Below, one piece after another: positions 12,059-22,600 of a stretch of DNA of 64,000 nucleotides. A program made the translations under genes and the position numbers. Numbering within the stretch: the first letter of the stretch is position 1; each line of letters starts with the position of its first letter. This DNA is from Synanceia verrucosa (taxonomy: Eukaryota > Chordata > Actinopteri > Perciformes > Synanceiidae). The stretch lies in contig CM056550.1 of assembly GCA_029721515.1 (NCBI GenBank), forward strand, positions 27,779,619 through 27,843,618. Direction: 5' to 3'. The notes beneath the pieces were generated by a model. That model did not search any database and was not told where the DNA came from. It was given only the letters and a program-made list of their open reading frames with translations.

Positions 12059-15000
12059 TGTCACAGTATTTTGTACATGTTACACGTCGGCTCTTGTAAA
12101 TCATTTTTATGCAATGAACACGTAACCGCAAACAATCCAGGATGCAAGTTGCCCCATTAGCATTCATATTGTCATAATGCGTTTTGAAAGATGCATGGCT
12201 TGACATGGCACACACACAAACATCAAATGCATGTTTGCGTCCACACACACACACACACACACAAATAGTAAAAAAAAAAAAGGCAAGGCGTTATTTCTTT
12301 CATTTTCGTTCCCTCGCTACAGTCCTCCCCCACCCCCAAGTTATTGCATGTGGCAATTCGCCATGACAGATCGTCAGTCGTGCCTAATAGTTCTTTAATG
12401 ACTTCATTAAATTGTGTTGTGCGGCTTATGATTGTGCTGCCAATTTGTCAGTGTGGGTAATGTCTGGGCGCTTGGGATGCCCCACTTTTATTTGTGAATT
12501 AATTGGACTTGGGCTGTGTTGCAGCCCTCCACCCTCCCCTCATGACAGGCAGCACACAGATTCCCAATCAGCGCCTCGAGCAGGGCTGCTCAGCAGCTCG
12601 CTATAGTTTGATGTGACTGGCCTCTGCAGCTGAGCATTGCTCCTTCACTAACTAACACTTGATTAGCTTGTTGAAGTAAAGGGAAGTTGGACTCCTTTTT
12701 TAAAACTTGTTTCCATTGACAGAGTTTATCCCATCATAACCCACTGTATAATATGTGGTTTAGTGTCTCTGTGTTCGCTGCTGCACAGCCTCGTGTTTTG
12801 GTGCTACTAATAAAATGCTGGCAAATAATACATCGCCGTGCTCCATCTGCACAGCGGGGTCTTCCTCATTTCTTGGTTGTGGCGAGCAGTGCTTAGCAAT
12901 AACATAGTGCAGCATCAGCCCCCCCCCATGTTCTCCCAGGCAGGGAGGCCTGTCTGTTGGCTGATGGATGAGCTGCAGTGCCGCGTAGAGCATCCCTCCC
13001 TGGCTTTGGGCCATGCCCCTCTGTCACAGACACTGATCTCCCATCAGCATGAGCGCTCTCGCCCTTAATGGTAAAGGTTAGGATTAAGACAAGGAAAATC
13101 TGATTCGAGGTCAGTCGCGGTTAGGGTGAAGTTCATGTACCTCGAGGGTGAGATAGAGATGTGGGAACTGATAGAGTTTGGGGTGAGAGACAGTGTGCAT
13201 AGGTGAGAATGAAATGAGAGGAGGAAAGAGAGCATGTGTTGTATAACTGAGAGAAAGAGAGAGAGCTGGAAGGTGTTTTTCTGCTATGGGCTCAGCAGCC
13301 GAGCCCTTTTAAAACCATTAGAGGCAGGATATTTGTCATATTATGTTATTAGATTAGCCGGGACCCCTAATGAAAGCTGTGGCAATTTGTCAGCCTTATG
13401 GATAGCTCCATCCCCCACCTCTATTTATCAACTAGCACCCCGTCTCACCACCCCTACCCTCAGCACACGCACACAACCCAGACATAGCTGAACTGCACCC
13501 TAGTCTGGATGGGAGAAATGGATGGACCCTGTAATGGGATTCCGATGCTAAACACCCCTCCCACCCGCCTGGTGTTTTTTGTCATTTGGGGTGAGCACAC
13601 TATTCTCAGCCAGATCGCCCAAAGGGAAACCACATTGGATTATTTCAAGGTTTTTTTCCCCTCCTTCCCTCTATTACCACCGCCCGTCTTCGATGGAGCC
13701 GTCTCACAACATTTATCTTACAGCACAGGATAAGAGAAGTGATGCTGCGGTTGCTGCAGATGACTTTGATCTTGAGCTCACCTTTACCTCATGGTAGTTA
13801 TTATGTTCAACATATAGGCTGTGTGGAAGGTTGGAATTCTGCAGTACATCTTCAAGGAATGTGCACAGGTTTATCTGGCTGATAAAGGCTGCATGAATTT
13901 CCACCACAGTTGCTCTATCAGAGATTTAAATAATAATCATAACAAGCTGAGATACAGTATGAATCAATCGATTTAAATCAATGAAAGCTTAGACATTAAG
14001 CTCGTCAGGTTTGTCATTTTTTTGATCATACATAGTCATACTGTATCTCTGCCCCTTTCTTCCCTGCAGCAGTGAGGAACGACCGGAACAAGAAGAAGAA
14101 GGACGAGAAGAAGCAGGAGTGCACAGAGAGCTATGTGTTGAGTCCCGACACAGAGCGGATGATCGACAGGGTTCGCAAGGCGCACCAGGAAACGTTCCCC
14201 TCCCTCTGCCAGCTGGGCAAATACACTACGGTCAGTAGCATGACACGGCACGTCCTTGTATTTCTTGGTCGGAGTTAGCTCGAGTAGCATCTAAAACCTT
14301 CTTCCCCTCCTTCCAGACTAACAGCTCAGAACGACGTGTGTCCTTGGACGTAGATCTGTGGGACAAGTTCAGTGAACTCTCCACCAAGTGCATCATAAAG
14401 ACGGTGGAGTTCGCTAAACAGCTGCCGGGCTTCACAACGCTCACCATCGCCGACCAGATCACCCTGCTCAAAGCCGCGTGTCTGGACATCCTGGTAAGAA
14501 CATCACAACCCAGCAGTACTTTCATTATTAATATAACTCTCCTTTTAAGAAAGTAAAGCATTTGTTAAAATTTCTAACTAATTCCCTATCTGTCTCTGCT
14601 GTCCCCAGATACTCCGGATCTGTACACGTTACACACCAGAGCAAGACACCATGACTTTCTCAGATGGACTCACGCTAAATCGAACCCAGATGCACAACGC
14701 CGGCTTCGGCCCCCTTACCGACCTGGTTTTTGCCTTTGCCAACCAGCTCCTTCCTCTGGAGATGGATGATGCAGAGACAGGGTTGCTCAGTGCCATCTGT
14801 TTGCTGTGTGGAGGTGAATATTCTCTTTGCCAGTAGACAGCCTGCTGCGCAGTATTTTACAGTTTATTAAAGCTCTGACCTGTGTCATCCCTGTCTGTGG
14901 ATGACAGCGCAGTAGGGTGGAGGGCTGTGCTCTGCTATTGAGCACCACCTAGTGGCTGACTGCGATTATAACAGCAGGAGAGAATTGACACATTTGTTGC

Positions 15001-15533
15001 TGCACTTTGTCCGTCTCGCCGCAGATCGTCAGGACTTGGAGCAGGCAGAGAAGGTGGACATCCTGCAGGAGCCTCTCCTGGAGGCGTTGAAGATTTACGT
15101 AAGGAGGAGGAGGCCCCACAAACCGCACATGTTCCCCAAGATGCTGATGAAGATCACTGATCTGAGAAGCATCAGCGCTAAAGGTCTGTGGCCCTCACTA
15201 GTGTTTAGATGTGGATAATGCTAAAATGATCACCGTTCACATTTTGCAATTGTGTTGAAGAGAAAGAGTACTTAAAATGGATTTTGGCAGAACTTTTTTC
15301 ACTCACATGTGCCCATCTCTCCTTCCGTCTCTACAGGAGCTGAGCGTGTGATCACCCTGAAGATGGAGATCCCTGGCTCCATGCCCCCTCTCATCCAGGA
15401 AATGCTGGAGAACTCAGAAGGTCTGGAAAGTGGGGCGGCGGGCGGCCGGCCCAGCGGCGCCCCGCCAGGCAGCTGCAGCCCCAGCCTGTCCCCCAGCTCT
15501 GCCCAAAGCAGTCCAGCCACACAATCGCCGTAG
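3678..15533 (+). CDS. rara: Retinoic acid receptor alpha (partial: DNA-binding and ligand-binding domains through the stop)
   Basis: Ligand-activated nuclear receptor that binds retinoic acid and acts with RXR on direct-repeat response elements in the nucleus. Seven coding exons join in frame with GT-AG borders: 3678-3826, 9197-9338, 14070-14230, 14317-14493, 14609-14813, 15025-15183 and 15337-15533. The first encodes the end of the A/B region and zinc finger 1, including CEGCK. The second starts GFFRRS and completes zinc finger 2. The third is the Lys-rich hinge and the start of the ligand-binding domain. Exons four to seven complete that domain, including helix 12 (PPLIQEMLEN) and a Ser/Pro-rich F region ending SSPATQSP. 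Exon lengths 149, 142, 161, 177, 205, 159 and 197 give about 395 codons, as expected for vertebrate RARA without its isoform-specific first exon. The first exon begins in phase 1, so the A-domain exon lies upstream, probably outside the window. I assign alpha rather than beta or gamma from the hinge and F region. Which teleost co-orthologue (raraa or rarab) is unresolved. Confidence 0.95.
3827..9196. other. rara intron between the two zinc-finger exons
   Basis: A 5.4-kb intron with no supported gene. It holds a truncated LINE-like insertion (6070-6196) and a short CA run around 7149-7161. Around 5690-5990 is a repeat-free, compositionally balanced stretch with homeodomain-like AATTA/TAAT words that could be a conserved enhancer, but that needs cross-species alignment. 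A pyrimidine tract of TCTC repeats just before 9197 serves the acceptor. Confidence 0.5.
6056..6210 (+). mobile_element. Truncated LINE-type 3' end with target-site duplications
   Basis: A 127-bp insertion (6070-6196) resembles the widespread teleost LINE/SINE 3' tail: a conserved stretch with GGCGACTTGTCCAGGGTGTA near its start, AGGATAAGCGG near its end, then tandem TGGA units. It is flanked on both sides by the identical 14-mer GATCACAACATTGT (6056-6069 and 6197-6210), a perfect target-site duplication. Orientation, 5' truncation and the short-repeat tail fit target-primed reverse transcription. The exact LINE clade was not determined. It interrupts the first rara intron in this window. Confidence 0.85.
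10888..10900 (-). promoter_or_regulatory. CTCF-like core motif
   Basis: On the minus strand this reads CCACCAGGGGGTC, one mismatch from the CTCF core CCASYAGRKGGC. The + strand also forms a small hairpin here (CCCCCTGG paired with CCAGGGGG at 10890-10910). It lies in a rara intron between CA repeats. Binding is an inference. Confidence 0.3.
11851..12053. repeat. Inverted pair of long dinucleotide repeats, (CA)24 then (GT)36
   Basis: (CA)n runs from 11851 to 11898 and (GT)n from 11982 to 12053 on the same strand, separated by 83 bp of unique sequence. The two blocks are reverse complements, so either strand could fold into a stem of up to about 48 bp, and each block could form Z-DNA. The pair lies inside an intron of rara. 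Confidence 0.95.
14942..14955 (-). promoter_or_regulatory. CTCF-like core motif
   Basis: The minus strand reads CCACTAGGTGGTGC, one mismatch from the CTCF core consensus. It sits in the 211-bp intron between the fifth and sixth rara coding exons of the window. Sequence match only; occupancy unknown. Confidence 0.3.
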
Positions 15534-17779
15534 TAGCGGCCCACCTTTTTTTTTTTTTACTATTCCTCACGACGCTCTCTGTCTCCTCCCTCGATGGCCT
15601 AAAGAGGAGGAGCGAAGGTGGGGGGGCTTGACTGTGACTGCTGAACACAGGAGACCAGCAGAGCCAACCTCCTCCTCTCCTACGACACAAATCCCCACCT
15701 CCTGATCTGCTTCCCCTCACTCTGGACCACGGTGCTGTTGTGAGGAGAGGTAAGGCCGGAGCAACAGGATGCCTCTGAGAGACCACACCGTAAACACTGC
15801 TGATGACTCCTCCACTCTCCCCTCCACCTTCCCCCAAAAGACTAATGGAAACAAATCTGGATGCAGTGGTGACCGGTGTCAAACGGAGCAGGGCACCGGG
15901 GGACAAATATATGATCAAGGACATACAGACTGACTTGACTAAAAACACCAGACACTTTTTTTTTGTTGTACTCTGAGGCAGACTGCAAGCTTGGGACTTG
16001 TTAAAAGACCCCCACCCTCCTCCTCAAAGACTCTGGGTCTTTTCTCTTTTTCCAACTTTGAAAAAAAAAAAACAGATTTCATACAAAAGATATATAAATA
16101 TATATAGAAAAAGTTAAGGAACTATTGTGATTGACATGTCCAGGGACAGAATGGCAGGCTGAAATGAGGACATGGTTTCTGAGATTAGAAATTGTTGTAC
16201 TCGTCCACTGTTTGAATCCTTTCATGCCCATTGAGAGTATTGAGGGAGACCTTTCAGTTTTATCACATTTGTACATTATTCCAATTAACGAAAAGCAAAC
16301 GATGTTAAAATTACTCTCCACATGCAAACACACACACACACGCACACACAAATATGCACAGAAAACAAGTCGCAATGAATATCACCTTCTATTCCAGGTT
16401 GGATTTGTTTTCCCTTATTATTTTTTTTTTTGCTTCCAAGAGAATGGAAAAAAATGATTGTATGAACTTGGTTGTATGATATGGTCACAGGTCCTTTCAA
16501 GAAATCAAATTAATGAAGATTCATTATTAAGGTGTATTTTAAGTAGCCTTTGAGTTTGTGTATATAAGCTGTATTCATTTCTTTAAAACTATGAAGAGTT
16601 TTAGGCTTCACCTGATTTTTTTTTTTTTTTTTTTTTAAGAATACCTTTTATGTGTTTTGTTATAGGTGTGTGATGCAAGAAAAAGACATTTTGAGCACAT
16701 TTTACTGAAGGAAGTTCTTTCATGTTTTGTGTCCTACTAAATACTGGACAGGCCCTTAACCAATCACTGGCTGTTCAGAATATGGCTTTCACAGACAATG
16801 TCAACCTTTCCTGGCCCCTTCTTCTCAAAAACATGTTTTACCTACAGTAGAATGACAACGTAGCACTCCAGTCGGGGCATAGCTTTTTTTGGGCATGTAG
16901 CAGAAAGAGATGGTGTTTCTGAAAGTGGTGAGCCAAATGACGCTTGTAGCCCGCACGGGTTCAAGTGCAGCTCAGCTTCAAAGAGAGTTAAAATGTGAAG
17001 AGTGGTGTAAATACACACTGTATTAAACACAAAGTGATTCTCAGAAGTCTCGGAATGGATCAGTAATCTGTAGCGGATGGGAAAAGACTAGATTGTAGTG
17101 GTGCCTCTGCTCATCAGTGGCCAAGTGGCAAGTGAAGGTCCCAAATGTGATGTTTGTCAACTAAGTTCTCACCAATCTCTGCCTCGCAACCTGTGCTAGA
17201 AACGGAAATATGTGACTTTTTGCCGGATCCAGAGCAACCTCGCATCCTGTGACTCACTTTACGCCAAAACGCCTTCACCGTTAACACACACGTTTCATCT
17301 AGACCATCATTACTGTACACACGCCAATGTCTCAGGAAGGAATCATTTTGTGTGCTTGGCCTGTTCTATGTTCAGTGCTGCACGCCCCCCAACCCCTCCA
17401 CAGATGCACACGTACACACACTTCTGCTACTGAGCCCCTGGAATGTTTTCTTCGGTCACTTGTTTCTGTTCGGCCTGGCAGACCAGGACTTGTGCGCAGA
17501 GACACTTTACCCTGCAACGTTACCACATAGGATGCCAGTGTGGAGTCTCTCCGAGTCGTTCATGTGTTCTTTTTATTTGTACGGTCAAAGCTGCTTTTCA
17601 TCATTTAGGACTTCACCTGTCCAGAACAGCGCACAACTTTTCCCTCCACAGCTAATCTGGAATAGCAACAGACACGCCGTCAGTTTGAGAATTATGGAAT
17701 ATGTTGCAATTTTGTCAAGATTATCAAGCGACTTTGGAAAAAAAAACAACAACAAAAAAAGATAAAAAAAAAAAATAAA
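15534..17779 (+). other. rara: rara 3' untranslated region with poly(A) signal
   Basis: From the rara stop codon to a canonical AATAAA at 17774-17779, about 2.2 kb without a convincing gene. It holds several A/T homopolymer runs (about 15549-15560, 16063-16072 and 16617-16637) and a short interrupted CA stretch near 16325-16348. Cleavage is expected a few tens of bases after 17779. The open frames here have no family resemblance. The extent of the UTR is inferred from the signal position alone, and earlier poly(A) sites are possible. Confidence 0.65.
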
Positions 17780-18594
17780 ACCAACATTTAATATTAATGT
17801 GTTTGTGTTGTTCTCGTGTGTCATTCTTTTTACTGTCTGCCACAGAGGTGTGTCCTAGAATAGAGTAGTTTTTATTCATGCCTCAAGTGAGATTCATTTC
17901 TTACAGCAGTGTAAACAAGTTATAGTAAGAAACAATTAATAGTAATAATAATACTAATTTTAATGAAATGAAATTAAACAATGAATTAAATGTATTAAAT
18001 GAAATGGGTAGAGAAGTTATCAAGTGTAAAAACAGACAAATAAGAGCAAATTAGTTATGTATTCTGATGACAAATGGCAGAAATGGTGTTGACGGTAATG
18101 AGCCCAGATTGTGTTACCATCACCCAGTGATGCTGATGTTCTAAAGTTTTATTGATGATGGTAGGAATGACCTGTGTCCTCAGTACGTTTTCATCACACA
18201 CCGAAAGAAGAAGCCTGAAAGCAACACATCGAAGAGACTGATAGCAAGGTAATTCTTGATATTTAAATTAAGTATTGCACATAATCTACTAAATTAATAG
18301 TGGACAAAGAATATTTGTAACAATGACCTTCATCAAAATCAGCGTTAAGGTTAGGTTAAAGTGAGAGATGTGTAACTTTTAAAGTAGAAAACATCCTTCT
18401 TCCGAAAAGTTCACAAGCAGTAACAAACCAGACACACCACATTATTCTTCCAATAAATAAGAATAACAACATGAAACGTGTTGTTTTTTCTGTAGTTTGT
18501 GTCAAGACGAAGGTAACAGTAAACACACAGAGAGTGGTGATCTACTTACATAATACGTTTGTTCAACACTGTGCCTCATTCGTGTAGAAGCCCA
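17780..18594. other. Gap between rara and the mki67 promoter
   Basis: About 0.8 kb of A/T-rich DNA between the rara poly(A) signal and the CCAAT/E2F/CHR cluster. No gene is visible. An AAT-rich simple stretch runs about 17930-18000. Confidence 0.5.
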
Positions 18595-18690
18595 GTGATT
18601 GGTCCGTCATGACTACTACGTCCCGCCTTCTTACCTAGCTGTGACGTTTAAACCAATCACAACCCTTCGCGCGGAATTTCAAACATTTTC
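18595..18690 (+). promoter_or_regulatory. mki67: Candidate cell-cycle promoter of mki67 (CCAAT, E2F-like, CHR-like)
   Basis: Upstream of the Ki-67 coding exons is a cluster of cell-cycle motifs: an inverted CCAAT box (ATTGG, 18598-18602), a direct CCAAT (18653-18657), an E2F-like TTCGCGCGG (18666-18674) and TTCAAA (18678-18683), the reverse complement of the CHR core TTTGAA. NF-Y sites with a CHR recruit DREAM/MuvB and drive late S, G2 and M expression, which fits this gene. The start site is not visible. A probable non-coding first exon ends at 19141 before gtaaag, and the next exon begins at 19644 after a cag acceptor. Confidence 0.55.
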
Positions 18691-19657
18691 AAATCAGACT
18701 CCCTACACCGAAGTGAGATTGCTCCGCGAAATTCGTAAACAAAATAGTTCTTTTCATGCAAATGCAAGATAAATTTCATGCCGAATACATAACAATACTT
18801 CGAAACTCAGTGACACAAAAATAGATATTCTATACTTAAACACATGAGTCAATCCCTTTATTTTTTGTTGAAAGTTTGCTGTGTGTATATATACTGTATG
18901 TATTGTGGCGGAGTGATACCACGGCCCGTGGAAGCAGCGAGAGGCGTCAAGCGGGCGGCTGTTAGTTAAGTTAGCACACGTTAGCCACTCGATGAAGTAT
19001 ACTATAGGCTGTCGTAGGATACCAGGAGTACTTGTAGTCTGATATGATATTATAATAATATTATAGTACAATTACTCTGGCACATCCCGGTAGAAGTTTA
19101 TGGATTTCCAGAAGTTGACGTTTGTTTGAGCGGACTTCCAGGTAAAGCTACAACGATTAACGTACAGATGTTTCCCGTCTGTCGTTCGGCTTTAAACCAC
19201 ATAACGTTTGTTCATCTATATGTAGTTTAGCGTTACATGTTTCACTGGAAAACGTGTCTTGTAATGTCTATGTTGACATCCATTTCTGACTAATTTAAAG
19301 CGTTATCGACGGGGCGATATTGCACGTGGAGTTTCGGTTACTTGTCAGCAGTGTATTTTAATTTGAACTCGTGTTAAGCTAACAATGGCCTGTTGACATG
19401 CACCGACTATGACGAATGTCGTCAACGTTATGTTAGCTTAATAAGTTATTTAAAATTTAGTGAAGTTGTTATCGTGATGCATAGAAAGCACGGACATTTG
19501 TCCTTTCGTTTGTTGTACGTTTCTGGAAGTTCTCTCTTAAAATGAAATGTTGTATTCTCCAAAAAAACAGTCTTTGTTTACTTCACGTTGAGTTGTTTAG
19601 CTGGCTAGCTAGCTCTGTAACCCGGTGTGTGCTAATGTTTCAGGTAACCGTAGGAAA

Positions 19658-22600
19658 ATGCCCCTGCATGGGAAAATAGTTGTGATCAAGAGGAGTGGAG
19701 TGGATGGGACTGAGTTTCCTCTGACTGCTTCTTGCTTATTTGGAAGGTGAGATTAATAAAAATACATTTGATGGGTATCCTGACGTGTCTCCAGGTATAA
19801 CTAATTTGTCTTGTATGTAATTGCACTAGTTTTTATCTTAATACATACTGTATTTGGGAAGTACAACAGTAAACACGTGGAGGCCACATCTGCTATGAGT
19901 AGCTCATGTTGAGGTGGACAGATGTGCTATTAAATATATTAAAAAAAAAAAAAAAAACATTTGGTGGAGGCAGATCATTTGCTGGTTACGTCAGAATCCC
20001 ATATGCATGTCTGAACCTGTTTTTACATAAAGTACAACTGATTATTAGCCTAACCATATCTTTGCCTGTTCCAAGTTCACTTCACTTGAAGCCATGGGGC
20101 TGCAATTCACTTCTACAAAAGCTACACTTGTCTGTGACGATTCAAAGATTTACAGGATGTATTATTTCTTATTAGTATTATAACCTTTATTTAACCAGGT
20201 TTGTCCCATTGAGATCAATCTCTTTTGCAAGAGAGACCTGGCCAAGAATGGCAGGTCATATTAGACACAAACAGTTAGAACACATAATTACATTAAACGT
20301 AAACATACAAGATAGAAACAACAGTTGAATTTATAAAAGCCGTTGAAATAACAGTTTCACTCATTAAGCCTAGAAAGTCCTGAGAACAGAGACTGTAGGC
20401 CCTCTTATTCAAGATTAAAAGAGATGATAAGTTAGATGGAATCAGCTTGAGCATAGCCTTGTAAATCAAGGCATACCAATGGCTGAGCCAGCACGCACAT
20501 AAAGATGGGCAATTTACCTTGGTGTATAAGACAGTGATTATCATGTGAACATTGAGGTACTATGAAATACTTTCTTTGCTCTCCACAATGAATGCAGAGC
20601 AATAAATCAAATTGTTAAAAAACAGACAAATAAAAGCAAATAAGTCAACAATGTGATTAAAAAATACAATATGTCGACTGACACTATTGTTTCTTTGCGG
20701 TCTTACAGGAGGCCTGACTGCGATATTCGCATTCAGCTACCTCAAGTCTCCAAGGAGCATTGCAGAATTGACCTGAATGAAAATAAAGAGGTAACAACAC
20801 ACTTTGAATGTACCCACATTTAACTTGTCACCGTGTTTCAACTTAATAGGCTGTCTCATTCATGTCTGCATTTTTTTGATCATCAGTGTTAATTTGCATA
20901 GACACTTAAATGACTAGTGAATTCACTGACCTAGATGGGAATAAAAGCCTCACTGACACTGGTGCTCTGCTTTGAGCTGCTTTGACAGGCTGTGTTTGAG
21001 GTGGTGTTTGTTTGTCTCTCCCAGATCATTTTGACAAATTTGAGCACTGCGAATCCAACTCGTGTCAACGGAGAGGCTTTGCAGCAGTCTGAGCGTTTGA
21101 AGCATGGAGATGTGATAACCATTATTGATCGCTCTTTCAGGTGACCTTGAAGGGAACATTTTGTTGCCTCAGACTTTTTAAGTATTTTGCAATTAGTCAT
21201 CACCCTGTAAGTTTGTCTTGAGTACTATGTTCCTAAAGTGCATCCTTGTTTATTTTTAAATTGTAACCCACCTGGATGCATTTTATTAACACACGATAAT
21301 GCAAACACGCATACATTTAAATACATCACATCATCTTTTGAACTATTAGAGAATAATCTGCTATCAAAACTACACACTAATGAGCAAGAAATGAAATGAA
21401 ATCTAGGATTTAATGAGGCCTTACTTACATTTTGTTGTTAAATGTCATTTCAGGTTTGAGTACCCACCTGCGCCAACACCGAAGAAGGGGTCTGTCAAAA
21501 CTGAAACCCTCCAAGTAATTTGCTCTTTATCTTTTCAGAGTATTGCGCCATCCCAGAATGGTCTGAACTGCTGTTGATTTTTATTATCATATAAATATGT
21601 TGATTTAATTGTATCATGTATAGGTTCTTCAAGATCAGCAAGTGGGGGACACAGTTACCACTGAAACTGGAGAAAAAAGGATCTCTGAAGTGTCCACAGG
21701 TGAGATTATCTGACAGGATGGTAAAATCCCACTGTCCAAACTCAGTGTATTCAGTGTAGTTTCCCTCTGGTCTCCATACTCTTTGTTTTCATGTTTTTGT
21801 TTTTACTAATTTTTAGACCCTCTGAAGGATGGAACTAACCATCATAACATACAGCGATCCCTGGAGAAAACTGTGGAGGCCACAAAGGATGACAGCCTGC
21901 AAAGCAAGACCGCCTCCCCTTTCAATGATCTGTATCAAATGATCAAGAAGTCTCTGGATGTCAAGACCCCTCGGAAATCTTCTGCCAGTGTGCTCCAAAC
22001 GCCTACCTCGAGGTTTTGCACTCCAAAGTCAGTCAGGAGGAATGATGGTACACCTGTCATTTCCACGGAAGATAAAGTCACTCCTAAGAAGGATGATGCT
22101 AAAATCTCTCCTGAAGCTGATGAAACTAAAAATGCAAATAACGAGACCCCGAAGTCTGTTAAGAAGCAGAGGAGGTCTTTCCAGCTTCCTTCTGCTGATG
22201 TGGCCAAACCTGAAGCTGAAGATGCCACCAAGTCTGAGGCAACATCACCCCAGAAAAGGATCCGTACTCCCCCTCAGAGGTTTACTGCTTGTGAGGTTAT
22301 TGAGCAAATTTCTGCAACACCCAAATCACCTGTGAGACGGAAAAGCAAGGAGGCCAAACCTGCAGTGATCAAAGAAAAAGAGCAAGCAGCTACATCTCCC
22401 AAAACAGATCAAATGACATCACCGAGAAACTCCAAGAAAGCGGAAAAAGGTAATAAATATTATAATACCATAATGTTTCTCTTTGAATTTGTTAAAAGTG
22501 TTAACCAGATTATTGAAGCGTGTTATTTGAACATTTGCTTGGTTGTTACTGAAGTACAGTCATGTCTTCAATTCATCTCTTGGTGACAGAGACGTTCAAA

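Larger units (their letters stand above)
9339..14069. other. rara intron between zinc finger 2 and the hinge exon
   Basis: A 4.7-kb intron with no supported gene. It is rich in simple sequence: CA runs near 9917-9952, 10696-10729 and 10869-10881, then a long CA block and a long GT block in inverted orientation (11851-11898 and 11982-12053). G-runs occur near 11507-11518 and 11626-11641, and a short C-run near 12920. A CTCF-like word lies at 10888-10900. Confidence 0.5.
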
